Assembly: GCF_023100945.1 (NCBI RefSeq)
Contig: NZ_CP064689.1
Span: 6,120,001-6,184,000 of the forward strand
Direction: 5' to 3'
From: Bradyrhizobium sp. 200
Lineage (GTDB): Bacteria > Pseudomonadota > Alphaproteobacteria > Rhizobiales > Xanthobacteraceae
DNA: 64,000 bases
Within the stretch, counting starts at the first letter, position 1. Each line of letters starts with the position of its first letter. A program made the position numbers and the translations under genes. This document shows, one piece after another, positions 50,658 through 59,653 of this stretch. The notes beneath the pieces are model-generated. The model saw nothing but the letters and a program-made list of their open reading frames with translations. It had not been told where the DNA came from and ran no database searches.

Positions 50658-51899
50658 TCAAACACGCGCCCCCCAAATTGCGCCAAGACTCTCTCGAATG
50701 CCCGTCTGCCAGGCCGCCAGAAGTTTATCTCCGATCTCGCGATGAGCAGAATTCTGGCTGAAATACCTTGTTATCTCCGGTGCTAACTTCGCCAGAACGT
50801 CTGCGGCTTGCTCAATGATCTTGTTGATCGCCGGCAGGGAGAGATCGCAGCGGGTTTGACCAAGACGCACCAACGCTTTGCGGTCCGGCCATTTAGTTGA
50901 ACCATTCAGTGTAAGCGCCATGCCGTCCTTCGGCAAATAGGGCACCGTGCTGACGAGATCATAGACCGGCGCAAGACGTGCGGGACCAGCGACATCTTCA
51001 TAGATGACGCCGAAGTTTTTCAGATGTGCGTCACCATTGCGAAGTGCGCAATTGAGGACGAACAGCTTGAACAGATCCTCTAGCGCGTTGCGCCGTCCGG
51101 CCGGATCAATGAAATCGCAGGCACGCTTGAATAAGCGTGTTTCGTAGCCACCGTTGTATTTCTCGGTAGTGGGTATACCGTTGAGGACGCAAAAGTCCTC
51201 GCAGCCCAGATAAGTGCCATCTAGCCGCCGATCGAAGCGCTTCACAACGATGGCGGTACCGTTGTCTGAAAGCTGGAAATCCGGAACGGTCAATCCCATG
51301 GCCTTTGCGGCCGACAGGCAGAAATGTTCGTTGGCAGCCAGTTCGGGATATTCGTTCGGGTCCCAGAATTTTACGATGTGCGTAGCGCTGCGGAAGCTCT
51401 GGGATTGGCGATCACCCGTACCTTTTCCAGCGTCGTTAACGGCGCGGATCATCACCTTCGGCTGGATGCCCGAAATCCCTGAATGGACCGCGAACTTCTC
51501 AAGAAGATAAGCGAACAACTCGCCACCGCGCTTTGCGCTGAGGATCTCGTCGATCGATTGGAATGGAACGTCCTCATTTAGCTCGGCATCGAGATCAGAG
51601 TAACGGATGCGCCCGATCTGGGTTCGTCCGACAACTGCCAGCAAATCGAGATCATCAAACGTTCCGGTCGCCTTGGCAAAACTTCGCACAAGGTACGCCC
51701 GGAGCGCCCCCTCCGGGAGATTCATGTCGAATATCGGCGCAAGACCATGTTGCGTATTCCAGGACGCCGTTCGCACTGGCATGGTGATCGAGACTGCACG
51801 TCCGGCTGCCACTTTTGGCTCGTAGACGAAAGCTGTCCCTCGCGGTCCATGGCGGTCCAAATGTCCAGCGGACTGCTGATTTGTCCAGACGCGGAGCAT
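50658..51899 (-). CDS. hipA: HipA-like Ser/Thr kinase toxin
   Basis: A 413-residue kinase of the HipA family. It has FDMNLPEGALRAYL (58-71), a P-loop SGISGIQPK (140-148) containing the serines that are autophosphorylated in relatives, the ATP-binding Lys177 in HIVKFWD, the catalytic loop NGDAHLKN (288-295) and the metal-binding YDL near 313. All key residues are present, so it looks active. HipA toxins phosphorylate tRNA synthetases (GltX in E. coli) to halt growth. It overlaps the antitoxin stop by one base (TAATG). Confidence 0.92.
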   Translation of the reverse strand: MLRVWTNQQSAGHLDRHGPRGTAFVYEPKVAAGRAVSITMPVRTASWNTQHGLAPIFDMNLPEGALRAYLVRSFAKATGTFDDLDLLAVVGRTQIGRIRYSDLDAELNEDVPFQSIDEILSAKRGGELFAYLLEKFAVHSGISGIQPKVMIRAVNDAGKGTGDRQSQSFRSATHIVKFWDPNEYPELAANEHFCLSAAKAMGLTVPDFQLSDNGTAIVVKRFDRRLDGTYLGCEDFCVLNGIPTTEKYNGGYETRLFKRACDFIDPAGRRNALEDLFKLFVLNCALRNGDAHLKNFGVIYEDVAGPARLAPVYDLVSTVPYLPKDGMALTLNGSTKWPDRKALVRLGQTRCDLSLPAINKIIEQAADVLAKLAPEITRYFSQNSAHREIGDKLLAAWQTGIRESLGAIWGARV

Positions 51900-52150
51900 T
51901 AGCGAGCCTCCTCCGCTGCCAGATCCTCAAGTGTCGGGCGACCGCGATTAAGCTGCGTCAACCTCAGGTCGAGATCTAGCGCATTCAAGATACGAAGCAG
52001 ATGTTTGATGCCCATTTCCGCAAGGCGCGCATTCTCAAGCGCCTCCAGGCGTGCGCGGCTGACGCCCGCAGTTTGCGCCAGCTTGGTCTGCGACCATCCC
52101 TTGGATTTACGGGCCGCCTTAACACGCTCACCCAGTTCGATAAGGTCCAT
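51899..52150 (-). CDS. hipB: HipB-like helix-turn-helix antitoxin
   Basis: An 83-residue XRE-type DNA-binding protein: LGERVKAARKSKGWSQTKLA and QTAGVSRARLEALENARL form the helix-turn-helix. It is directly upstream of hipA and overlaps it, as usual for antitoxins that bind the kinase and repress their own operon. The 20 bases upstream contain overlapping TAGCCTAT repeats that are good operator candidates. Confidence 0.92.
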   Translation of the reverse strand: MDLIELGERVKAARKSKGWSQTKLAQTAGVSRARLEALENARLAEMGIKHLLRILNALDLDLRLTQLNRGRPTLEDLAAEEAR

Positions 52151-52686
52151 GCCTGTAGCCTATAGCCTATACTAGTCAATTCGCGGCCGTTAATGCGATC
52201 TGCCTATTATACTGATCATAGGTCCGATCCGCAATGCCTCGTATATAATCCATTTTGGTGAATACTGCCTAATGACCTCTTTAACTAGGCAACTCTTGAG
52301 CTGAGAAGAATATTTAACCGCGAAGACATTGACTAAATAGAACAAATAAGGAACGTTTTCAAATCTACCAACCGACGCCGTCCGCGACGGACGCTTTCGA
52401 AATTCCGTGCTGCCCTCACGGCGGACAACGGTTGTCGTTCGACGAGCCGCGCCGCATGGCGACGCCGCGATGCCGACGAAGGACTTCACCCTCGCCGCTC
52501 GTGCGCGAAGACATCGGCAACGAAGAGATCAGCGACACCGAAAGGACAACCAATGGCTATCGGGGGTTCTATAAATCAGGTGTATTCCGAATGTAGAGAT
52601 AGAACTGCAGGCTGCAGCGGGTGGGAAAATAGACTAGCCTATCGCGAAGGTTGCGGATCTCCATCGGAATATCGAGAAGACTGCCT
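52151..52686. promoter_or_regulatory. AT-rich divergent promoter region of hipBA and jetABCD with TAGCCTAT repeats
   Basis: About 535 bases without a gene. TAGCCTAT occurs at 52156-52163 and 52163-52170 next to the hipB start. It occurs again at 52635-52642, 45 bases before the jetA start. 52160-52380 is visibly richer in A and T than all surrounding genes, typical for recently acquired DNA or strong promoters. In hipB sense TTGACT precedes the repeats. Confidence 0.5.
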
Positions 52687-54204
52687 ATGCAAGCCGTAAG
52701 CTCGGCCGAACTTTTCAGACACGTCAGCGCCGAAAAGGCCTACTTTTATCGCTGCATCATGGACGTTTTCGCCGCAGCCAAGCGGCAGTACCGGCTGCAG
52801 CTAAGACCGGACGAAGTGCTTGCCGAAGCTCGATGGCCAGCCAAGCTCCCTGAGATTGAAGAAGTCAATGCCGCACTGACCCAGCTCACGGCCTGGGGCA
52901 ATCTGGAGTCGCACCCTGACACTGCGCGGGTGTCCAGTCTCAGTGATTTCTACCGTGCTCGCTATCTCTATCGGCTCTCGCAAGGCGGTGAAGCCGTAGA
53001 ATCGGCGCTGGCGCTTTTCGTTCAGACCCTGGAGCGCCGCGCCGAACTGCAAAGCGTAGCCCTCGAAGACATTGCAAGCCGGCTCGAAGCCCTGCGGGCG
53101 CTGGCTGCCGAGACTGAGCCGGATGCGGCCAAGGTCCATGAAACGCTTCGGGATCTCGTCCGCGTTTTCGAAGGCCTTGCCGAGAATGCACAGGCGTTCA
53201 TGGCCGGCGTTGCACGCAGCATTGAACTGCAGCAGGCCCAGGCCGGGGCAGTGCTGAACTACAAGCGGCAACTCATCGATTATCTGGAGCGCTTCATCGG
53301 CGATCTGGTGCGCCGGTCCGACACTATCGCCGGCTTGATCGATGCTCTGGAGCCCAGAATCGATGCGATGCTGCAACAGGTCGCCGCGCGCGAAGGGCGC
53401 GACGCCGCTCCGGGCGAGATCCAGGATCAGATCGACGCGCAAACCCGTTACCGGGACACATGGCGCGAGCGCTGGAGGGGGCTGCGTGGCTGGTTCTTCC
53501 GCTCCAGCCACGAACCATCGCAGGCCGAGTTGTTGCGAGCGAGGGCACGATCGGCCATTCCGCAGCTTCTGGCCGCCATCGCAGCACTCAATGAACGGCG
53601 GAGCGGCCGCAGCGATCGCTCGGCCGACTTCCGCGTTCTGGCCGGCTGGTTTGCCGCCTGCGCCGACGACAACGAGGCCCATCGGCTTGCCCGCGCCGCC
53701 TTTGCGCTAAATCCCGCGCGGCATTTCTCGCTCGACATCGATGCGGGAATTGACCTGCCGGCCACCACCCGCTGGGCCGACGCTCCGCCCTTGGTGATTC
53801 ACCCGCGCTTGCGCGAATACGGCGAAGCCGCTCCAAGGGGGCCTCTGCCGCGCGTGCGGGACCGCACGGAGGCCCGCGCGCGCTTGGCGCGCGAACTTGC
53901 ACAAGAATCTCTACAGGTTGAGGCTGCACGGCAGCGCCTGGCGACCGGGCTGCCCACACATCTTTCCAGCCTGGGCGAGCTCGACGCACACGCCTTCAGC
54001 CTGTTCCTGGGATTGCTTGGCGAAGCTCTGTCCGAACAAGCTGGTCCAGAATCCGTAGCAGAACGGCCGACGGGTGACGGTCTATTGCACATTCATCTGA
54101 AGCCGCTTCCTCCGGATAGTTATGCCGAGATCAATACGCCGCGGGGCATTTTCGGCGGGCGCGACCACGTGATCACAATCACATCGACACAAGACGTGCA
54201 ATGA
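52687..54204 (+). CDS. jetA: Wadjet defence component JetA, MukF-like kleisin (TIGR02677/DUF2397 family)
   Basis: A 505-residue protein of the family first seen in a conserved four-gene neighbourhood (TIGR02677-TIGR02680). Its recognisable start is SAELFRHVSAEKAYFYRCIM, and long helical stretches (residues ~90-260) fit a kleisin that bridges SMC heads. Wadjet complexes restrict circular plasmids by loop extrusion and cleavage. ATG 52687 is chosen over a TTG 12 codons upstream. The next gene overlaps by four bases. Family name is from pattern memory; gene order strongly supports it. Confidence 0.88.
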   Translation: MQAVSSAELFRHVSAEKAYFYRCIMDVFAAAKRQYRLQLRPDEVLAEARWPAKLPEIEEVNAALTQLTAWGNLESHPDTARVSSLSDFYRARYLYRLSQGGEAVESALALFVQTLERRAELQSVALEDIASRLEALRALAAETEPDAAKVHETLRDLVRVFEGLAENAQAFMAGVARSIELQQAQAGAVLNYKRQLIDYLERFIGDLVRRSDTIAGLIDALEPRIDAMLQQVAAREGRDAAPGEIQDQIDAQTRYRDTWRERWRGLRGWFFRSSHEPSQAELLRARARSAIPQLLAAIAALNERRSGRSDRSADFRVLAGWFAACADDNEAHRLARAAFALNPARHFSLDIDAGIDLPATTRWADAPPLVIHPRLREYGEAAPRGPLPRVRDRTEARARLARELAQESLQVEAARQRLATGLPTHLSSLGELDAHAFSLFLGLLGEALSEQAGPESVAERPTGDGLLHIHLKPLPPDSYAEINTPRGIFGGRDHVITITSTQDVQ

Positions 54205-55493
54205 AGACAAGTCGTCAGAGATCCAGGGACAGCCGCAGCATCGGCCAACAGCAGCGCCAGTTCCAGCGCGAAGAATTTCGCAGCGCCCTCCGCGCCTTGT
54301 TGATGACGCCGTTGATGAGCCCAATGCATGAAGACTTCATTGCAGTGCGCCGCCAGGCAAACGCCCTGCAAGAGTGGTTTACCCGCGAAACCGGATGGCC
54401 GTTGCAGATCGGGCGGGAGGGCGCACGTCTCTACAAGCGGCCCGCCGATCTCAACAACTCCACCCGCGGCCTGCCCGACTATGATCGCCGCAAGTATGTG
54501 CTGCTCTGCCTAGCCTGCGCGGTGCTCGAACGCGCCGACCCCCAAGTCACCCTTCGCATTCTGGGAGAAAGATTGCTCGGTTTTTCTGCCGAACCGGGAC
54601 TGACGTTACTCGGCTTCACCTTCACGCTCGGCTCCCATCACGAGCGACGCGAACTGGTGGCGGTGTGCCGTACCTTGTTGAGCCTGGGCGTGCTGCAGCG
54701 TGTTGCCGGCGACGAAGATGCTTTCGTGCAGGGTGGAGGCGATCAGGCAGATGCGCTCTACGACGTGCATCGGCCGGCGCTCGCCGGCATGCTGGCGGCC
54801 GTGCGGGGCCCGTCGACCTGGCCCGCCGAAGAGGCGCCCGACACACTGGACCTGCGGTTGCACACCCTGGTCGATGAGCACGTCGCAGACAGCGACGAAG
54901 GTCAGCGCACGGCGTTGAGACACCGGATTGCGCGTCGCCTCCTCGACGATCCGGCTGTTTACCTTGAAGACTTGAACCCGGAGGCCCGCTCCTATTTCAT
55001 AAACCAACGCGGGGCGATGGCCGCCCGTCTGTGCGACGCGACAGGTTTGGTCGCAGAGCAGCGAGCCGAAGGGCTGGCCCTTGTCGATGAAACTGGCACG
55101 CTAACGGATATCGCGATGCCTGCCGAAGGCACCGACGCGCATGTGACATTGCTGGCTGCAGAATACCTCGCCACGGACTATAGGCAGCAGACCGATACCG
55201 CCGGCCGAAGGCAGCCCTTCGTCAAGCGCGAGCACGATATCGTCGACTTCCTGCGTGACGCCAAGAGCCGGTATGGCCGCTATTGGCGGAAATCGGCACG
55301 TGAACCAGGCGCCGAACGTGAGCTCGCGAAAATTGCCATAGGGCGTCTTGAGAAGCTCCAGCTAATCGTCAGGAGCGCAGACTCCATCCTGCCGCTTCCG
55401 GCGCTCGCGCGTTTCGCACTGGGCGAGGCCGAAATCCGCCAGGAAACACCGGACATGCCAATCCCCTTCTCCGACTCTCTCTTTTCCAGATGA
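54201..55493 (+). CDS. jetB: Wadjet defence component JetB, MukE-like (TIGR02678/DUF2398 family)
   Basis: A 430-residue protein with FRSALRALLMTPLMSPMHED near the start, then AVRRQANALQEWFTRETGWP and LQIGREGARLYKRP, typical of the DUF2398 family. It is rich in winged-helix-like segments and should bind the kleisin, as MukE does in MukBEF. It overlaps both neighbours by four bases, so all four Jet genes are translationally coupled and probably made in fixed ratio. Confidence 0.88.
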   Translation: MKTSRQRSRDSRSIGQQQRQFQREEFRSALRALLMTPLMSPMHEDFIAVRRQANALQEWFTRETGWPLQIGREGARLYKRPADLNNSTRGLPDYDRRKYVLLCLACAVLERADPQVTLRILGERLLGFSAEPGLTLLGFTFTLGSHHERRELVAVCRTLLSLGVLQRVAGDEDAFVQGGGDQADALYDVHRPALAGMLAAVRGPSTWPAEEAPDTLDLRLHTLVDEHVADSDEGQRTALRHRIARRLLDDPAVYLEDLNPEARSYFINQRGAMAARLCDATGLVAEQRAEGLALVDETGTLTDIAMPAEGTDAHVTLLAAEYLATDYRQQTDTAGRRQPFVKREHDIVDFLRDAKSRYGRYWRKSAREPGAERELAKIAIGRLEKLQLIVRSADSILPLPALARFALGEAEIRQETPDMPIPFSDSLFSR

Positions 55494-58400
55494 AGACGAT
55501 GTCGGCCTTGCTTTCGCCACCGCACGAGAGACCAAATCTACCGGTTCCAACGCGGCCGCGCTGGCAACCCTTACGGCTCGGGGTCATAGAGCTGTTTCAT
55601 TACGACAGTGAGGAATTCTGGTTCCGCGACGGTCACTTGCTGTTGCGCGGCAACAACGGCACCGGCAAGTCGAAAGTGCTGTCGTTGACCCTGCCCTTCC
55701 TGCTCGACGCACAGGTGAAGCCATCGCGCATCGAGCCCGATGGGGACAGCGGCAAGAGGATGGCCTGGAATCTTCTGATGAACAGCCACGATCGTCGCAA
55801 TGGCTATGCGTGGATCGAGTTCGGTCGCCTCGCCGACGACGGCACGCCGCGATATCTGTCGCTCGGGGTCGGGCTTTCCGCGGTCGCCGCCCGCCCGCAG
55901 GTGGAAAGTTGGTTCTTCCTGATCGAGGAGGCAGAGCAGGCGCCGCGCATCAATCAAGACATCTGGTTGATGAGCGACCAGCGCGTTGTATTGACCAGGG
56001 AACGCCTTCGCGACGCGCTCCATGGCCACGGCCAGGTCTTCGACACCGCGACCAGCTATCGTCGCGCGGTCGACGAACGGCTGTTTCACCTTGGCGCCAA
56101 GCGTTACGATGCATTGATGGACACCCTTATCCAGTTGCGGCAGCCGCAACTTTCGAGGAAGCCGGACGAAACCGCGCTCTCGAACGCACTGACTGAGGCC
56201 TTGCCGCCGCTTGCGCCGGAGTTGCTCGGCGATGTCGCCGAAGCGCTCGGTCAACTCGAGGAGGACCGCCGTCAGCTTGAAGAATACCAGGCGCTGGCCA
56301 AAGCCATCGCGCAATTCGACCAACGCTATCGCATTTACGCCGGAACGCAGAGCCGCCGGCAAGCGCGCGCGCTGCGTCAGGCCCAGACTGAATTCGACAG
56401 CGCCAGCCGAGCGCGCAGCGAGGCTCAAGTCCGGCTTGAAAACGCAAGGAGCGATGAGGCAATAGCCCAGACCGCGCATCATGAGACGGAGGTCGCGCTG
56501 GCCAGCGAACGCGCCCGCCTCGAAACGCTGCGCAGCAGCCCGGCAATGGAAGATGCCAACCGCCTCGAATTGGCCGTGAAAGAAGCGGAGGCGCGTGCGC
56601 GCGCAGCGCAGGGAGCAGTTTCAATCCTCGAGGAGTCGACCAGGCGATCGGAGCGCAGCGCGAAGGACACGGAATTCGCCAATCAACGCGCGCTCGCGGC
56701 CGAACGCAGCATGGCCGGATTGCGTCAGGACGGCATGGCTCATGCCGAAGCGGCTGGTATTGCCAGCCTCCACGCGAAGAACCCGCTGTTAACGCTCACG
56801 ACCGATGCACTGGTCGAGCTGGCGCAAAAGACATTCGACGGCGCATCGGCCGCGCTGCGGGAATTGGTCACCGGTCGACGCGAGCAGATCGCGCTGCTCC
56901 GCCAGCGCCACGCCGACATGGTGCTCGTCGAAGTCGAGCACGCGCAGCGCTTGAGCGCACGTAACGATAGACAGGATGCGGTCGAAGCCGCAGTGCACCA
57001 ACGTGAGTTGGCGGATGCCGACGTTGAACGCAAGGGCACCGATCTCATCGAGGCATGGGAGCGATACTTCGCCGGCCTGAAACAGTTGCAAGTCGGCTCC
57101 GACGATCGTCTTGCGGCGTTGGCAACCTTGGGCGACTGGGTCACGACTCTGGACGGAGATAATCCGACGCGCCATTTGCTGCAGGCAGCCCATATGCAAA
57201 TCAATCAGCGGCTTGCACAACGTCGCGTCACGCTCGACGGCGAACGCCAGGTGCTGGAGATTGAGCGCGAGACCCTCGAACACGAGCGTAGCTGTCTCGA
57301 AGCCGGCATCGACAGGATGCCTCCCGCACCTTACACGCGAAGCTCCGATGCGAGGGCTGCCCGTACCGGCGCGCCACTCTGGCAATTGGTGGACTTTCGC
57401 GATGCGGTGACCGGCCCGCAACGCGCCGGCCTCGAAGCCGCGCTGGAAGCTGCCGGCCTGCTCGATGCTTGGGTTTCGCCCGATGGCCGGCTGCAAACCA
57501 AAGACAGCGGCGCCGTGCTGCACGATACGCAAATCTTGCAGCGGCGACCGCATCCGGCATCACTTGCCGATTGGCTGCAGGCTGCCCTGCCGGACCACAG
57601 CACTGTATCGGCTGATGTCGTTGGGAAGGTGTTGACGGCAATCGCCTGCAGCGACGATGATCCTATCGAAAGCGAGGTCTGGGTGGCTCCCGACGGCCAA
57701 TTCCGCCTTGGCAGTCTGGCAGGCGCCTGGGACAAACCCGCGGCGATCTATCTCGGATACGCTGCTCGCGCCGCCGCCCGTGAGCAGCGGCTGGCCGAGA
57801 TTGCCGAGAGATTGATGTCAATCGGCCACGAACTCGCGACCTTGCAGGCGAAGACCGAGCAACTCGCCAGCGATCAGCACGAGGCAGACGCCGAATGGCG
57901 GCAGGCTCCGTCCGACGATCGCCTTCGCGAAGCACATCTCGCCGGCACCGCTGCCGCCCGTGAGGCACAACTTGCCCGCGACCGGTTGGCCGAGGCAGAC
58001 GCTCTATACCGGGAAGCGGAAGCAAACCTGCGGAGCGAGCGTGAACGGCTTGCCGCCGATGCGAGCGATTTGTGTTTGCCAATATCACCTGCCGCCCTGC
58101 CTGCCATCGAAGCTGCGCTGAACAACTATCAAGACGCGCAGATCCGGCTCACGCAAACCATCCATGAGCTGCGCCTGGCGGTCCTGGACCTACACAGGCA
58201 ACGCGCCCGTGAAGCTGAACTGCTTGACGACGTGAAGAGGCATCAAGAGCAACGCGATACGGCTCGGATCGAGGCGGAAGAAGCATCATCCCGACTTGTT
58301 GTATTGCGCGAAGCAGTAGGTGCAAAGGTCGAGGAGCTGCAGCAGATGCTCAGTGAGGCGCGTGCGGCCGTCGAACGGTGCGAGACCGAATGGAAGAAGG

Positions 58401-59653
58401 CAGGGACGGCCTCGCAAAAGGCCGGCGAGGCGCGCGCCGTCGCCGACGAGCAGTCCGCGACCGCTAATGCGGCGTTTGAGCGCGGCAGCGAAGCGCGTGC
58501 ACAAGCCATTTCGAAGTTCCGGCAATTCACCTTGGCAGGTCTGCTGTCGGCCGCATTGCCAGACCTGGAGGTACCGGACGCGAGCAGTCCCTGGACGATA
58601 GATCCAGCGCTAACGCTGGCCCGCCGTGCCGAACAGGCCCTGTCCGGCGTGAAGGACGACGACGAGGCGTGGACGCGCGTGCAGCGGCAGATCGGCGAAG
58701 ACTTTACAGAACTGCAACGCTCCCTCAGTGCGCTCGGCCATCAGGTGCTTGCCGAACAGAGCGACTGGGGCCTCATCGTAAGCGTCATCTACCAGAATCG
58801 GTCCGAACGCCCGGACCGCCTCGCGACACAGCTTGAGGCAGAGATCGACCAGCGCACCGAACTGTTGAACGCCAACGAGCGCGCTGTGCTGGAAAATCAT
58901 CTTCAGGCCGAGATCGCCTCCGAGATCCAGCGTCTGCTGCAGACAGCGGAGGCGCAGCGCGATGCGATCAACAAGGAACTGTACAGTCGGCCAACATCGA
59001 CGGGCGTCCGCTTTCGCCTGTTGTGGCCGCCTCTGTCGGAAGAAGAAGGCGCTCCAGTCGGCCTGGAGGCTGCTCGCAAGCGTCTCCTCAATACCAACGC
59101 GGACCTGTGGTCATCCGAGGACCGCCGGGTTGTCGGTGCGATGTTGCAGCAGCGCATCGCAGCCGAGCGCGAGCTCGCCGAAGCGGATGGCGGCAGCCTG
59201 ATCGACCAGCTCTCCCGTGCGCTCGACTATCGACGCTGGCACAGATTCCGCGTCGAACGCTGGCAAGACGGTCAATGGCGCAAGCTTTCCGGCCCGGCCT
59301 CCAGCGGGGAGCGGGCCCTCGGCCTCACCGTGCCATTGTTTGCCGCCGTTGCCAGTTTCTACAGCCAGGCCAGCTACGCGCTGGCACCGAGGTTGATTTT
59401 GCTCGACGAAGCTTTTGCCGGCATTGACGATACCGCACGCGCTCATTGTATGGGACTCATCCGGGAGTTCGATCTGGATTTCGTCATTACCAGCGAACGA
59501 GAGTGGGCCTGCTACGCTGAACTGCCCGGCGTATCGATCTGCCAGTTGCAGCGGCAGGAGGGCATCGATGCAGTGTTCGTCTCGCGCTGGGCCTGGGACG
59601 GAAAGGCACGGGTGCGGAAAGCCGATCCCGACCGCAGGTTTGCGCCGGCATGA
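55490..59653 (+). CDS. jetC: Wadjet defence component JetC, SMC/MukB-like ATPase (TIGR02680 family)
   Basis: A 1387-residue SMC-like motor. The N-terminal head has Walker A GNNGTGKS at 54-61. A long coiled coil fills the middle (heptad-like Ala/Glu/Arg-rich stretches ~270-600 and ~750-1000), with a probable hinge around 610-740. The C-terminal head has the signature SGPASSGERALGL (~1267) and Walker B LILLDEAFAGID (~1302-1313). It drives DNA loop extrusion with JetA and JetB. Full length and intact catalytic motifs suggest that it is functional. Confidence 0.93.
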   Translation: MKTMSALLSPPHERPNLPVPTRPRWQPLRLGVIELFHYDSEEFWFRDGHLLLRGNNGTGKSKVLSLTLPFLLDAQVKPSRIEPDGDSGKRMAWNLLMNSHDRRNGYAWIEFGRLADDGTPRYLSLGVGLSAVAARPQVESWFFLIEEAEQAPRINQDIWLMSDQRVVLTRERLRDALHGHGQVFDTATSYRRAVDERLFHLGAKRYDALMDTLIQLRQPQLSRKPDETALSNALTEALPPLAPELLGDVAEALGQLEEDRRQLEEYQALAKAIAQFDQRYRIYAGTQSRRQARALRQAQTEFDSASRARSEAQVRLENARSDEAIAQTAHHETEVALASERARLETLRSSPAMEDANRLELAVKEAEARARAAQGAVSILEESTRRSERSAKDTEFANQRALAAERSMAGLRQDGMAHAEAAGIASLHAKNPLLTLTTDALVELAQKTFDGASAALRELVTGRREQIALLRQRHADMVLVEVEHAQRLSARNDRQDAVEAAVHQRELADADVERKGTDLIEAWERYFAGLKQLQVGSDDRLAALATLGDWVTTLDGDNPTRHLLQAAHMQINQRLAQRRVTLDGERQVLEIERETLEHERSCLEAGIDRMPPAPYTRSSDARAARTGAPLWQLVDFRDAVTGPQRAGLEAALEAAGLLDAWVSPDGRLQTKDSGAVLHDTQILQRRPHPASLADWLQAALPDHSTVSADVVGKVLTAIACSDDDPIESEVWVAPDGQFRLGSLAGAWDKPAAIYLGYAARAAAREQRLAEIAERLMSIGHELATLQAKTEQLASDQHEADAEWRQAPSDDRLREAHLAGTAAAREAQLARDRLAEADALYREAEANLRSERERLAADASDLCLPISPAALPAIEAALNNYQDAQIRLTQTIHELRLAVLDLHRQRAREAELLDDVKRHQEQRDTARIEAEEASSRLVVLREAVGAKVEELQQMLSEARAAVERCETEWKKAGTASQKAGEARAVADEQSATANAAFERGSEARAQAISKFRQFTLAGLLSAALPDLEVPDASSPWTIDPALTLARRAEQALSGVKDDDEAWTRVQRQIGEDFTELQRSLSALGHQVLAEQSDWGLIVSVIYQNRSERPDRLATQLEAEIDQRTELLNANERAVLENHLQAEIASEIQRLLQTAEAQRDAINKELYSRPTSTGVRFRLLWPPLSEEEGAPVGLEAARKRLLNTNADLWSSEDRRVVGAMLQQRIAAERELAEADGGSLIDQLSRALDYRRWHRFRVERWQDGQWRKLSGPASSGERALGLTVPLFAAVASFYSQASYALAPRLILLDEAFAGIDDTARAHCMGLIREFDLDFVITSEREWACYAELPGVSICQLQRQEGIDAVFVSRWAWDGKARVRKADPDRRFAPA

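Noticed and set aside
55490..59653. SbcC/RecN-type repair ATPase
   Set aside because: Neighbouring genes are the DUF2397, DUF2398 and DUF2399 partners in fixed order, which defines the Wadjet set.
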